A DNA stretch of 64,000 nt from Talpa occidentalis (taxonomy: Eukaryota; Chordata; Mammalia; Eulipotyphla; Talpidae). The notes under the pieces were generated by a model, which saw only the letters and a program-made list of their open reading frames with translations, was not told the DNA's origin and searched no databases. Shown here piece after piece: positions 1-11,104 of this stretch; within the stretch, counting starts at the first letter, position 1, and the number at the start of each line of letters is the position of its first letter. Made by a program: the position numbers and the translations under genes. The stretch covers positions 67,962,767 to 68,026,766 of the forward strand of contig NW_023601433.1 of assembly GCF_014898055.3 (NCBI RefSeq), given 5' to 3'.

Positions 1-293
1 GAGAGTGGCCCCAGCCAGAATCTGTTTTTTCCCCTCTTCACCATTACAAGGAAATCACATAGAATGGAGCAATCTGCTGCATTCTATTAAATCCTGAGCA
101 ATATCTTTCCATGAAACTTTGAAAGTTGAATCCCTGAGCAGCAATGCTGTGAGGAAGACATCCAACTGGGTGATGTTGCCCAACCCCTATGGGCTGTGGG
201 AGGAGGGCAGGCAGCTGCACCTTAGCTCCTGATGTGTAGTGTTTGCCCATGGAACCCTTGCCATGTTGAACTGCACCTACCTTCTTACTCGTC

Positions 294-438
294 GATTTCC
301 TTAGCTGCTGGTTTAGCTGTTTGTTCTTTTTTTTGGGTCTCAGAACTGAAATTGGCATGTAGTAAGTGTTCAGCAAGTTTTTCTAGATACTGTAATTCCT
401 GAATTCCCTCAACTTTTCTTTCAAATCAAGCAAATAAT
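294..438 (-). pseudogene. Coding-like relic exon in repeat copy A
   Basis: On the minus strand this stretch matches the 48-codon open segment of copy B (62383-62526), which reads as a lysine/glutamine-rich helical peptide (for example QKKNKQLNQQLRK) and ends at a GTAGGT donor. Copy A has one extra base in an A-run (T-run 327-334 on +), so its frame is broken. The same in-frame TGA upstream is present in both copies. I do not recognise the parent gene. Confidence 0.35.
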
Positions 439-862
439 GAAGTATCTGGCAATAACTAAAACACAGAATATATAAAAATGGTCATATAATTCACAGAAAA
501 GACAAACTTTGTTTTCAAATTTTACATTGATGAAAAAATGTTCCTGTCTGATTTCACATTGTGCTCATGTTGATACTATTCAACGCACAATATTCCAATG
601 CTTTTTTAGACACAGTGCAGTTTATCTTGGAAAAAATTGGCAGTATATTACTTGAAATTTAATATTTAATATTTTAATATTTAAGACCATTAAGATGAAC
701 TGCCTTTTTAAATAGTAATTTAATAAACACCTATACAGAACAAGAACTGAAAAGGTACAAATAAATTCATTATTAATAGAATGCTGAAGTATTTTCAAGT
801 CATTGCAAAATCATTCCTCACACTTAGTAGTACAGTAAGGTCATCCAAATTTTCTGAGATTG

Positions 863-1020
863 CTTTGAGTTTTCAGTGGACTATGGGGAAGACTATGGGT
901 GTTCTGGTGGTGGGTGTGGTGTGCTAACACACCTGAAGGGGGAGATCCTTCACCTCTAAATCACCAACAATGTTGTAAAACAGTGTTACCTCAAATAAAT
1001 AAATAAACAAACAGACATTT
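863..1020 (+). mobile_element. L1 3'-end fragment inside repeat copy A
   Basis: The stretch reads like the 3' UTR of other L1 copies here (compare 25080-25250 and 32395-32510): a 'ggactatg...ggtgttctggtggtgg' start, then 'acacctgaagggggagatcc', then an A-rich AAATAAATAAATAAAC tail. The corresponding place in copy B (about 62965-62985) lacks it, so it entered after the two copies separated or was lost from B. Confidence 0.6.
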
Positions 1021-1735
1021 GCCTTATTGTTCCCACTGTATTTATCAGATCATATACGAATTTTTGGTTTAGAAAATATAATTACTGTACTTAATAGACT
1101 AATAACAATATTAAATTTACACATTGAGTTGATATTTATCTTTAGATAAGCTGTGCTTCATTCTGGATTTTATTCCACGTGACAGAAAATATAAAAAATA
1201 TCTCAGGCAATGTGTGTTGGGATTTTGTTGAAAATGATTCCTTCAAATGTAACTGTTTGGTCTTATAGTTCAAACTGTTTACTGAGAAATTATTATAGGT
1301 AAGTACTATGTAAAAAAAAAATCAGAATTCTGATAATTTACTCAGCTCCTTCTGCTTCATATAAAAACACAGAAAACAATGTAATATTTAACATATATCA
1401 CTCATCATCTATTTTTTGTATTTTTGTGAAGATTCTAAAAATGTTATTTTTGATGCAGGATGTGCTGGTTCAGCTCATAATGAAGGGATCTGCCATTACA
1501 GTTCAACTAACTGGCTTCTTTGTCAACACTGAGAAATTGCTTGATTTGATGTGTTTCTCTTTAATCTACCCAGAATGGGACAACAGATCAACCTTTCCCA
1601 CATGGTTGTAAATGATGATGAAACATCACTCTAGCAACACAAACGTCTCTATGCAGTGATTCAGCATTCAATAAATATTTTATAAATATTTCCTCCTCTG
1701 CCTAAAAAATAGTCATAGTTGTTATTTGAGGTTCT

Positions 1736-3300
1736 TGGACCCTTTACTTCTTAACCCCAGATCTCATGCTTCACCTGAAACCTTTTTTAATTCAAGGAAA
1801 ATAGCAGGACAACTGATAATTATATATTTTAGTGTAAAAGGTTTAGAACTGCAAAAATCAGGGTGCATGCTCATGAGTAAGCAGGGTCCTTAACAGGCCC
1901 TGCAGGGTGTAGTAGTGCCAAAGACTTTGAGAGCAAAATATAACCCTGCTCCTGGAGTCCCGCACCCCAGGGTGCTGTCTGAACCAGTCCCCTGCTGGTT
2001 CCCAGAGCAGTGGCCACATTCCTACAATGTACATCCTCCTGGCCTTTCCCCCAGATCTCTTCTCTGCTGGATCCTGATTTCTTGTTAGAGACAGCCTGTA
2101 ACCCTTCTTTTGAAGTAGAGTCTTCCTGTGCTAGTTCAGAATTCTCAGGGAGGCAGTGTTTAAGCTCGTCACTCACATCAGGTCTGCAGAGCTCACCCTT
2201 TAGGCCTCTAAACCAAAATCCATCAGAATGTGTTGCCCAGTAGCAGGAGGGAGTTAGGGAAGAAACTCAGGGACGCCTGCGCTGTGCCTCAGCAGGCACT
2301 GTGCGCTTGGTGGCGTGCCCCTGTCTCTTCTGGAGCTATGGCCTCTAGTCTAACTCCCTTGCTCCTGGACCAGCAACCCTCAGCACTGTTTTTTCCTCTT
2401 TGCCTGAGTGTTCACAGCCTGGGAGGATGGTCATGGTACTTGGGGGTTTCTAATTTAAACTTCAGCTCAACCCTAACTGATTCCTGCATCCCCTTTCCCC
2501 AATTAGAAATGTCTCAAAGACCACAGGGGTACTGGTTGGAGTTTGAGAAACTTTGGATTAGTGGAAATGCCTAGGATGCCTGGGGAGTACTATCTTCTTT
2601 CCTTCCCCTTGAACCCCAACACTCATGAGGTTGCCTGCTCATCCAGTGGTCTTCAGCCAGAAACCCTAGGCCCATCCTGCAGCAGGACCTACTGGGTGGG
2701 TAACTTCTATTTGTCTCTGTGTCCTGTACTAATAAAGAAGTTGAAAAGTTAATGTCTTTGAGACAAATGCAATAATGCTAAGGTTTTAAAAGGGGGAGGA
2801 GGCAGGGAGATGTTGAGAGGAAGTAGTTGACAGACTTCTATGACAGGCAGTAAGAGATTTCCATCTGATGATGGTGGAGAGTTTGGGAACAACATTAAAG
2901 GAAGACTCACATAAATCTTTAGAAAGAAGATATTTATATAACATACACACATGGTAAGCAGCAATAATTTGATTTTTATGCATGTCCCATTTTATAAGAA
3001 AATGTTAGGCTAGACTTCATACTTCTACATTGAAAGCATCCATTCTGAGCATCAATAGCTTTGTACAATATCAGTAGTAGCTTTGTGCCTTTGGATATTA
3101 CTCATGTGTGGTTCCCCTAGGCACACTTATCTTTGGAAGTAAAAAGTGAAAATTTGTCTTTGGAAGAGGAAATTCCAAGCTGGTAAAAACCTAAAACAAA
3201 TGAATAAATAATAGCCAAAGCACCAACTGCTTGAAAAGTAGTTCTGCACCTTCTTAGTTACTGATAAGGACACTTTTGGAAAAAAGAGCACACTGGAAAG
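1736..3300. other. Non-genic span; possible old LTR remnant at about 1890-2750
   Basis: No gene is recognised. Open frames exist on both strands at 1871-2176 (-), 2010-2243 (+) and 2230-2574 (+), but they overlap and show no known domain. The 1890-2750 stretch is more GC-rich than its flanks and ends with 'actaataaagaagttg' (AATAAA at about 2731), as the R/U5 part of an old LTR or another polyadenylated element might. The family is not identified. The rest is AT-rich intergenic DNA. Confidence 0.3.
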
Positions 3301-3309
3301 CTACAAAAT

Positions 3310-3800
3310 GGGCAGATGGGAAAATATAGCACATGGCACCTTGAGTATGCAAGGAATATGCCACCACATGAAGAGAACAACTCTTCAGAATCTGAGCACA
3401 GACATATGGAAAATCTTTTCTTCCTATCAGATATAGAGTTCAAAGTTGCCATGATAAGGAAATTGAGAGAAGTGAAAGAGAAATTCAGAAATTTTCAAGA
3501 AAGTTCAGAAAAAATGAATATCCTTAGAAATAAAAGCAATGAAGAGTAAATAGAAATTCAAGCTTTAAATAAGAAAATAACAGAGGTGCATGATCTAAAA
3601 AGGCCAATAGAGGAGATAAAAACATTTTGAAGAATGCCATGGAAGCAGAATAGACTCAATGGAATATAAAATCAGTGGCCTACAAGATGGTAATGCACAA
3701 AGGGCACAGACAGAAGAATGAGAAATATGAAGGAAAAAAGTGAAGAAACACTTCAAGAATTATCCAACTCCATTAGGAAAGGAAATATAAGACTAAAGTT
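3310..3800 (+). mobile_element. L1 ORF1 relic
   Basis: The open frame at 3316-3549 has the layout of the N-terminal half of L1 ORF1p: a Ser/Glu-rich start, then 'FFLSDIEFKVAMIRKLREVKEK', which is the typical lead into the coiled coil. Beyond the stop at 3547 the same reading continues with frame breaks through the coiled-coil region (matching 'DSMNGI'-like and 'RQTEE'-like words) to about 3800. ORF1p is the RNA-binding trimer of L1. This copy is old and truncated at both ends. Confidence 0.6.
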
Positions 3801-5880
3801 AATTTTCCCCTTCTGTATACAAGTGTCCAAGTTTCTTCGGCACTGCTGACAGATTTGATGGTATGGCTGGGTGGTTGGTTTTGACATAAATGTAAAATTC
3901 TGATGTCATTTCTCAAAAGAGGAGCAATGCAACATTTGAGATATTATGTATTTTCTTTCCTCATTTAAGATATTATAAATCTATAACCTGGTTATAGAGT
4001 ATGTAATACCTTTATTTTAAATTCCAGTATGTAAATATGGAAATTTTTCAGTCATTTTAGATTTCATGTTAGCAAAATGATGATTAAATTCTCATAATTT
4101 GAATAATTACTATCACATTTCTCAATCAATACCTATTTAAGTGCTAATGCTATGTCTTAATTCTTTTAGGGGATTGAAGGAGATTTCATATCTAAATAAA
4201 AGATTTTTTTTCCTAAAAACAAGATAGTCTCACTTCATTTAGGTTACCCTAGGTCCCTCATCTCTGCTCCCAAAGCACTTACAATGCTTACAGCAACTAC
4301 AGCCCTTAACACAGTGGCAATTTGCAGAATATGCTTATTGAATGAATGAATACTATGTTTACAGGTATATCTTCCTTAGATTTCATGTCCTAGAAGACAG
4401 GTACATTTTGTTATTAGCAAAGCGTCTGGCACACATTAAAACATGTGTTTGACTTGATGGAAGAATATTCATACACTGTATTCATTTCACTGGCATTTTT
4501 GAAAAGGTTGATGTTCACATCTACTAGGCACAAATAAACCTTTAACTTTTAAAATTCAGTTGGGAGTTGAAGAAAAAATATACACATGTTAAAATTAGCA
4601 GAATTTCTTTTAGGCATGTGTTAGAATATATTCCTAGGATGGTGGAATTTTCTGAATTTCTAAAATAGATTTTTTAAAGAGAAACAGAACAGAATTTTAG
4701 AGTTGGCTTTAAACTGTTGTCTTTTCTAATCTCATTTTCATTTTCATAAGTAGAGGAATTAATGCAAAAATGTTTTTGAAGTTACATATAATTAACTTTT
4801 TACAAAAGTAGTCAAAGACATCCAACAAATCTGTCATGGAAATAGATAATGTTTCATTGTTCAGATAATGCTCAGATAATGTTTGTTGTTGTTCAGATAA
4901 TGTTTCATTCTCAATCAAATGTACAGCTTAATGTATAAGTATACTGTACATCTATTGAATTTAGCTGGAACTTTAAGAACAATAGTATTATATTCTTAAA
5001 TAGCATTTTTTTAAAAAAAGGAATGAAATAATTCTTTGAATACTTTTCTTATTCATTGCTTAACTGTTAGAGGTGTGGATGTGATCATGGGGCATTCAAT
5101 TAACTTAGTAAAACATTTTATTTTATTTTTAAGTTTTATTTTAAGGTCAGTAAATTTGAGAAGTCAAATGTAAAAAATGTAAGATTGGCTAATTACAAGT
5201 GATCTTTAATTACAAGTGATTCATTTAAATGTATTATATTCATCCTGTGATACATTTCTTCATTAAATTTAAGCCATCTTATTTTTACCTTTTAAACTTG
5301 AAGACATTTTAAAAGAAGAGTAGGTTAAAGAGCAAAGATCTTCTTTAATATGTCCTGTTTCAGATATAAACTAGGAATCCTGTATTATCCTTTATCAGGA
5401 ACAATACACTTTATAGACAATGATACTCAGACTCTTGTTAAAGATAATTCACATACAAATTGAATTCAAGTTTTCAAACTCTGTAGAGTTTCATGAGTAG
5501 ACTCTGTTTTTAGGTTTATTCCCATTTTTACCACTGAACTCTTATCTCAACTTAATAAAAAATACAGAGTAAGACAATCACTAAAAATGGCAGTAATACT
5601 AGCTCAGGAGTTCAAATTGCTTAAGGACTGAAACCAAGTATGAAACTTCTTAGGTTTAAGGCGATTTTTAAAACATAAGGCAACTGGGAACTGAAAACAA
5701 AAATTTTAAATGAAAACTTGTTATAATTTTAATTATTTGTTCAATCTGTTTCCCTCCACCCTCTAAATGGAAAAACGAAAGCTTTAATTTAAAAAAAAAC
5801 TGTGTTGTTAGAGAAATGTGAGATTACTTTGCAACTTCTGCTCAGAGTTAAAGGGGGATCACTGGTTTCTGAATTGCAGG
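3801..5880. other. AT-rich intergenic DNA, no gene seen
   Basis: No exon, RNA gene or young element is recognised. A short local duplication of 'cagataatg' units lies at about 4860-4910. The stretch at about 4240-4420 ('...gaatgaatgaatac...', 'ttagatttcatgtcctagaagacaggtac') resembles an ancient L2/MIR-type remnant. Confidence 0.4.
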
Positions 5881-5942
5881 GCAAAAGACATGTAAGTGCT
5901 CTGGGGTAACAGGCACCCTAGTGAACACACTTTACCCCCTCT

Positions 5943-6227
5943 TTGGGTAATGACTGCTGGTCCATTCCTCAACTATTTGGGGCTCCACAAAATGTCAGCC
6001 CTTCACCAGACACCTCAAGTCAGAGTGATATTTCAAAGATTATCAGAGAGGACTTACCCCAAATAGGAGAACCAACTAAGTTTACACACTCTCTTCTACT
6101 GCAGAGGAGATATCCAAAAGGTTCCTGTCTTAGCAATACTCAGCAGCAGCCGTGGCTATCTACCCACCTAACATCTGGTGAACTTGTATTTTGTAATGGA
6201 CAATTAAAGTCGAGCAGCTGTCTTTGA
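5943..6227 (+). other. Unassigned 94-codon open frame, coding-like composition
   Basis: The frame runs from a TTG at 5943 (no ATG) to a stop after 6227. Its peptide is Ser/Pro/Gln-rich with no simple repeats, for example SQSDISKIIREDLPQIGE and KFTHSLLLQRRYPKGS. It looks more like real protein than the neighbouring open frames. There is no obvious promoter, strong acceptor or donor pair. It lies 0.5 kb upstream of the SPAG6 X-box. It could be a relic exon, part of an old repeat, or chance. I do not recognise it. Confidence 0.25.
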
Positions 6228-6699
6228 AACATTTGGCACGCAGTTTTTTTTGTTTGTTTGTTTTTTCCCAGACAAGCTAGATTAAGTGCTTAATTTTTGC
6301 TAAGAGGAACTGGGTAAAAAGAGAAAGTGATATAAACTAGGATGCCTGGTGAAAACATTTCAATCAAGACTTTCCAGGTAAGAGTCTCACTCCCTTTCTT
6401 TTGGAAATGCCATTCAAGAGCAAAGTGACAAATTTAAAAGACAAAGACAAGTGTTCAAAAATCACAGCGAGGGAGCAGTAAAGTTAGAAATTCGGGGAAA
6501 GCCATGGAAGAAGGCACATTTATCATATTCCCTCTCTTTTCTCATTGAATCTCTGAGAGTGCTTCTAGATTGCTCTCTATATAGTATACTTGCACAAAAA
6601 ATGCTCGTCTGCACCCACCAGGAATCCTGAAACCATAAATGTTGGGTGTATAAAATGTGAACTGAAGGGTCCGGATTGACGTCTGGGTTGGACGTTAAA
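6228..6699. other. SPAG6 upstream flank, no gene seen
   Basis: AT-rich DNA between the unassigned open frame and the SPAG6 promoter. It has a short T/G run at 6245-6267 and otherwise nothing I can name. Confidence 0.4.
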
Positions 6700-6713
6700 G
6701 TTGCCTCGACAAC
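6700..6713 (+). promoter_or_regulatory. RFX X-box upstream of SPAG6
   Basis: The 14-mer GTTGCCTCGACAAC fits the RFX-family X-box (GTNNCC-NN-RRNAAC, imperfect palindrome) at every constrained position. RFX2/RFX3 act through this motif in promoters of motile-cilium and sperm-flagellum genes. It lies about 550 bp before the SPAG6 ATG, at the edge of the CpG island, which fits the gene's ciliary role. Confidence 0.8.
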
Positions 6714-7064
6714 AGCGTATTTATCAGCTCACACACGTCACATGTGAGTGTCTCTGACCATGGAGCCAAGGCCACTTCAGCGGGCTCCCTCTGCGCATCT
6801 CCCCTCCCGCGCCCCCTCTGCCTCCCAGGGAATCGCGTCCCCGGGGCAGACAAGAGACCAACCGGGTGGACGCAGTTTGGACAGAGCCCGCGCCCCTGGA
6901 GGTGCCCGCCCCTCGACGGGCGCTGTGCTCCCGCAGAAGCCCGGGGTTGGGCACCCGGGAGACCCGGGCAGGCGCGGCAGGGGGAGTGCCCACCCCAGCT
7001 CCCCCCAGCCCCCCCAGCCCCCCCAGCCCTGCCGTCGGCGCGGGGCGCCCCAGCCCTGCGGCCG

Positions 7065-7072
7065 TGACGTCA
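7065..7072 (+). promoter_or_regulatory. CRE palindrome TGACGTCA
   Basis: A perfect cAMP-response element, 200 bp before the SPAG6 ATG. CREB/CREM/ATF factors bind it, and CREM drives many post-meiotic testis genes. Function here is inferred from position only. Confidence 0.65.
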
Positions 7073-7120
7073 CCCGGGACTGGCCGTTGCGGGGCCGCGG
7101 CCGCGTTCCGGTTCCGGTGG

Positions 7121-7134
7121 GTTACCCGGGAGAC
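7121..7134 (+). promoter_or_regulatory. Second, imperfect X-box-like site
   Basis: GTTACCCGGGAGAC matches the X-box pattern with one mismatch (GAGAC where RRNAAC is expected). It is 131 bp before the ATG. It is weaker than the 6700 site and could be chance in a GC-rich island. Confidence 0.35.
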
Positions 7135-7264
7135 GCGCGTACACACAGCAGCGGCGCCCGTCGCAGCGGAGCGGTGGCCGCCGTCGCCCCCGGTGCGGAC
7201 TCGCAGGCCCCGCGCGCACTCGCCGCCCCGCCGGCCCCGTCGCGGGCGGACACCTGCGGGCCCG

Positions 7265-7289
7265 ATGAGTCAGAGGCAGGTGCTGCAAG
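7265..7289 (+). pseudogene. SPAG6: SPAG6 exon 1 coding part
   Basis: ATG at 7265-7267 starts MSQRQVLQ, the conserved SPAG6 N-terminus. The exon ends within a codon (phase 1, G|TG for Val) at a GTAGGG donor at 7290. The ATG context is cccgATGa. The untranslated start of the exon lies in the CpG island and cannot be placed. Confidence 0.9.
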
Positions 7290-7380
7290 GTAGGGCCCGG
7301 GGCGGGCGGGGCGCCCCGACGGGCTGGCGGGGGAGCGGCGGGGCCGGCTGGGGCCCGCTCGACCGCGCCTCTCCCCGCAG

Positions 7381-7476
7381 TGTTCGAGCAGTACCAGAAG
7401 GCTCGGACCCAGTTCGTGCAGATGGTGGCCGAGCTGGCGACCAGACCCCAGAACATCGAGACGCTGCAGAACGCGG
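7381..7476 (+). pseudogene. SPAG6: SPAG6 exon 2
   Basis: After a 91-bp GC-rich intron ending ctccccgCAG, the exon reads on from exon 1 as VFEQYQKARTQFVQMVAELA and so on to LQNAG. It covers the N-terminal helix before the first armadillo repeat. The donor is GTAAGT at 7477. The exon is open and looks undamaged. Confidence 0.92.
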
Positions 7477-7780
7477 GTAAGTGCCGGTCCCCGCCCGCGT
7501 CTCCTGGCCCGGACGTGGCTCCCTCGCCCGGCCCCGCTCCTGCTCGCGGCTGCCTCCCTGCGCCCCTGGCCCTGCGGCACCTCCTCGCCCCGCTCCTGAA
7601 CCCCTGGTCGCGGGTCCTCGCCCCTCGCGGGGTGTCCCTGCCGCGTCCTCCCACCGCCCCTGGCACCGCCAAACCCAGCCTGGGTGCCCGCGTTCCTGCC
7701 TCGCCCATGCGTTGCCCTGGCTGTCTTCCCCCGGGTGGCGGGTGTCCTGCTCCCCCGCCGGCTCAAGAGTTTGGGGAGAC

Positions 7781-8120
7781 TGGAAGGGGCCTGGAGGACG
7801 GTGTTCTTGAAGACTGGCATTGTGTGGGGGTGAGTCCAGGTTTCTGATTGGTGTGAGAGTCCCGACGTCCTAATTTCCATTTTCATTGCGACGGAGTGTC
7901 CGGTTGAAAGTCAACGTGCTTTGCATTGCCTGGACGTCTTCCTTCGTGAATGGGAATCTACCCTGAAGAGGCCTATTTTATCTGGGTGTCATTGCATATC
8001 GACCCCGCCTTTGATAACCTTCCATTTCCTCACAGCAAAGGAATTCCAGAGCCCTTGACACACTTTTTCTGGTCTTGGGGTAGTGGAAGAGCAATGATAT
8101 GCTGTAAAGGCAGGAACGAC
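7781..8120. other. SPAG6 intron 2, nothing recognised
   Basis: The end of the CpG island grades into ordinary intron. No repeat or exon is seen. Confidence 0.4.
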
Positions 8121-8472
8121 ACAGTGCAGGTTTTCTGATCCAGCAGACTGGGTAAAGGAGGAGTCAGAGTCCTCAGTGGTTTTGCAGGTCTTTTATTGGG
8201 GTTCACCAGGCATATGGCAGGCAGGGGTGCTGGGGGGCCAGGAGGCTGGCAGGCCTCCTGGCCCCCAGCAAATCCTCACTATCTGGGCTCTATGGTGATC
8301 TCAGCTTCTCTTCGGCTTCTGCTGCTGCTTTCTCGGCTTGGCTTCTACTGGCGTCCCCGTGACACCACCCTTAAAAGCACAGTCTTAGCCCAGGTGTACC
8401 CACTTCAGGTGCCCGCCATCAGGCATGCATTCAGGATCACAGGGTTCCCTCATCTATCCTGATGGCGGGAGG
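8120..8472 (-). repeat. Hairpin-rich, LTR-like element with antisense AATAAA
   Basis: Two strong inverted repeats lie here. One is a 16-bp stem (8229-8245 with 8254-8269, one G bulged) with an 8-nt loop. The other is a perfect 12-bp repeat, CCCGCCATCAGG (8412-8423) with CCTGATGGCGGG (8458-8469). On the minus strand an AATAAA (TTTATT at 8192-8197 on +) follows the hairpins and a TTTTAAGGG TATA-like word precedes them. This order suits an LTR or another polyadenylated element. I found no clean TG...CA ends or TSD, so the assignment is tentative. Confidence 0.35.
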
Positions 8473-8553
8473 GCAGAAAAGCCTGATTTTTTACCTTACC
8501 CTGCATATGCTTGCATGTTTCCCAAGAGATTTAAAGTTGATAATGTAGATTCA

Positions 8554-8823
8554 CTTTTTTTTTTAAAAAAGATTTATTTATGCACTAAAAGAACTGGGAT
8601 ACAGGCCAGAGGTATGGGGGGATGAGAGGGTTCACCAGAGATAGAGTGGGGAGCAGAACAGGCAGACTGACTGAAATACACTGCTGAGGGGAGCAGCAGA
8701 TGATAAAGGAGAGGTCTGCTGCACCATGTGGGTAGGTCCCTGGCCCGGGATCCAACTCGTGCTGCAGTGGCTGTGGACAGCTTCATAGCTTGCATCTTAA
8801 CCCCTTGTGCCACCAGGGAGGCC
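8554..8823 (-). mobile_element. tRNA-derived SINE, subfamily B
   Basis: On + it reads T-run, 'aagatttattta', 'ggccagaggt', 'caccagagatagag', 'actgctgaggggagcagc' and ends 'ccaccagggaggcc', the reverse complement of the local SINE. The A-box and B-box regions are eroded. It is an SPAG6-intronic insertion. Confidence 0.85.
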
Positions 8824-10511
8824 TTATAGTGAAAATATTTTTTGAAGAGGAAAATTTCTTTTTGCAATTTTAGCGGTAAAGTAATTCATCCCCAGAAAGA
8901 TATTTCATGTATTTATGTATGCTGCTCTGAGGGTGGAACCTGTTTCTTGGCCGTGTGCCTTTGCAGATAGGAGTAACGATTTCTAATGGTTCTAGGAGCT
9001 CTTAATGAACCTCAGTGTTAACTGTTTCAGTAAGTCTTCTGATTAGGCTTTTGATTACCAATGGCTGTCCAGTAATTGAGTGTAATTGGCTTTCGAGGTC
9101 TACTGGAGGACCACTGTGGGAATTTGAGAGGAGTCTAGATGAGGTAACTAATGCTAATTGATGGACATTTGTAGGTTTAAGCAGTGCAGTTGTATTTAGG
9201 GCTTAAACTGGCCTCAGAGTCTAGATGACCTTTCTGCTTCCTATGGCTTCTAAGGAAGCCTTAACAAACAGGAAACTCTTTAAAAGCACCCAGGGAAAAG
9301 TGTGCAATGCACTGGAAGTTGACAAACAAGATAGTACTTCAGAGAGTTGTTGGACTGAGAGCCTGCAGGCATCAAGGAGAGACTTTATCAGAGCCTGGGG
9401 TGGTCAGTTGCTTTGTGAGTGACTGCCTCTTGTCCTGGGCCTCTGAGCACAGTTATTGGGGAGGCAGCTGGTGTTTGTTGGTTGATGGCTGTGAATGTAT
9501 TCTCTATTATTTCATTTAACTATATTTTGTTTGAAGGACTTTTATGTTTACTGGAGGCAAACTAGGCAAACTTTGGAGTTTCGACTGAGTAGATGTGCTG
9601 GACCTAGGAGAATCTCAAGACCACACCTTGAGAAAAAAATTCAGCCTAGCTTTGTAGATGATACAAATTAGATGTATTTAGTTTTCAAAGTGAAATTTTG
9701 ATTTTGACATGTATTAAGAGGGATTCAATTTTACCATTTATTGTGTATTCATGTTATGTTAAAAATGTTAGATGAAAACAAATGATGTTTGAGGCTTATG
9801 TGTCTGTATGTATGTATCTCCAAAGGGAACAATTGCCACACATTTTCTGTATGTAAGTTCTATTGCTGATTCCAATTGGAATGTCTATTAAATTATGTAC
9901 ACAGACTATATTACATTAGTTTTCCATAGAAGTGTCTTTGTAAAATTAGTCTAATAATATACCCTCTGTTTTGTTCAAATTGAGAGTTTAGTTAAAAAAA
10001 TAAAACCTGATTTTCCTATAGCTTCTTGAAATCTACCATCGAGGACTTTTTTTGTCAAACTGGGAGACTTGTGGTATATTAAGTAAAAACTGTAACTAAT
10101 AATCACTGTAATTAAATTAAATATAATATACCCAGATGGATTAATTAATCAGATTCTTAACAAAAAACTTCAGAGTGCCTGAGACTTAATTCAAAATATC
10201 TAGGTGTAACCCAGTAAGGATTGATTTTCCAATTATAATTTGAAAGTGAACAAGCCACTGACTTCACATAAATATGTCATATTGGGAAAGAAGGGAAATA
10301 CCAGAATCACCAGGAAAAAGTAACATGAAGCAGAACTGTGATCCTTTGATTTAATTTTAATTTATTTTTATGTAGATACCTGTAAAACCAACTGTCACTA
10401 CAATCTAGAGTGAATCTAAGTCACCTCCCAAATTTTCCTGCTGCCTTTCTAGGCCCCAGCTCAGATCCCTCCCCCACCCACTTCTGCCTTTTCCAGGTTC
10501 CCATTTGTGGG
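8824..10511. other. SPAG6 intron 2, no exon or named repeat
   Basis: AT-rich DNA. Two overlapping open frames at 9225-9519 show no known protein and are treated as chance. Confidence 0.4.
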
Positions 10512-10689
10512 TTTTTTTTTAGAGGCCATGCACTACAGTCAGAAGCGCAGGAGGGTGACAGAATTCACCAGAGCCAGAGCGGGGAGCAGAGCAGGCAGAA
10601 GGACCGAAGTACACTGCTAGGTCTGCGCGCCACCCTCCTCCGGTGATTTCGCAACCCAGCGCTCAACCGCTGCGCCACCGGGGAGGCCC
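10512..10689 (-). mobile_element. SINE, subfamily A, internally deleted
   Basis: It has the T-run plus 'agaggccatgcactacagtcagaagcgcagg' end and the '...gcgctcaaccgctgcgccaccggggaggcc' head of the SINE. The middle, from 'actgctgag' to the B-box region, is mostly missing, which leaves about 178 bp. Confidence 0.85.
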
Positions 10690-11104
10690 TAAAGGGTACA
10701 TGTTTAAAAGGCATATAGTTGCTTCTAACCCCAGAACCCATGCCAACAAGTTTCTGTTTTGTTGCTTTTAACAGAAATGAGAGCATATTTAATAGTGTCC
10801 TCTAATTTTAAAAATATAGTAGTAAATCTTCATTGCACTTCCTATGGGTAGACATAGATCTATTTTATTCTTTTTCACAGAGGGGTATTTGTCCATTAAG
10901 CGAAGGCATTATATTTATTCAATTGTTAGTATCTTATTGAGGGACATCCAATTGTTTCTATTTTTATGCCATTGTTGAATGATCTTATTACATCATCATG
11001 ACACACTCTTCTTTTTATAGTGTTGTGAGCTGATTTGTGTCCCTTTAAATTTGTATGTTGAAGACCTAACCCTCAGTATCTCAGAATGACTGTAGTTGGA
11101 GATT

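Larger units (their letters stand above)
1..1735. repeat. Direct repeat copy A (pairs with 62103-64000)
   Basis: The sequence from base 1 aligns almost base for base with 62103 onward in the same orientation, through about 1735. The first ~480 bases are closest and later parts are more diverged. Copy A alone carries an L1 3'-end fragment at about 863-1020, where copy B reads straight through. Copy B alone carries a SINE at 63692-63982. Both copies run off the window: A at its left edge, B at its right edge. It is either one end of a tandem segmental duplication with a period of about 62.1 kb, or a dispersed repeat that I cannot name. Confidence 0.85.
6760..7780 (+). promoter_or_regulatory. 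SPAG6 CpG-island promoter
   Basis: A sharp rise in G+C and CpG begins near 6760 and fades near 7780, in otherwise AT-rich DNA. It covers the start codon, exons 1 and 2 and their short intron. It contains a full CRE palindrome and GC boxes, and there is no TATA box next to exon 1. Long open frames on both strands here are by-products of the GC content. Confidence 0.85.

Noticed and set aside
6724..7886. Long overlapping open frames on both strands (up to 254 codons)
   Set aside because: They lie in the SPAG6 CpG island, are rich in Arg/Pro/Gly/Ala in every frame, and only the short SPAG6 exon parts match a protein.
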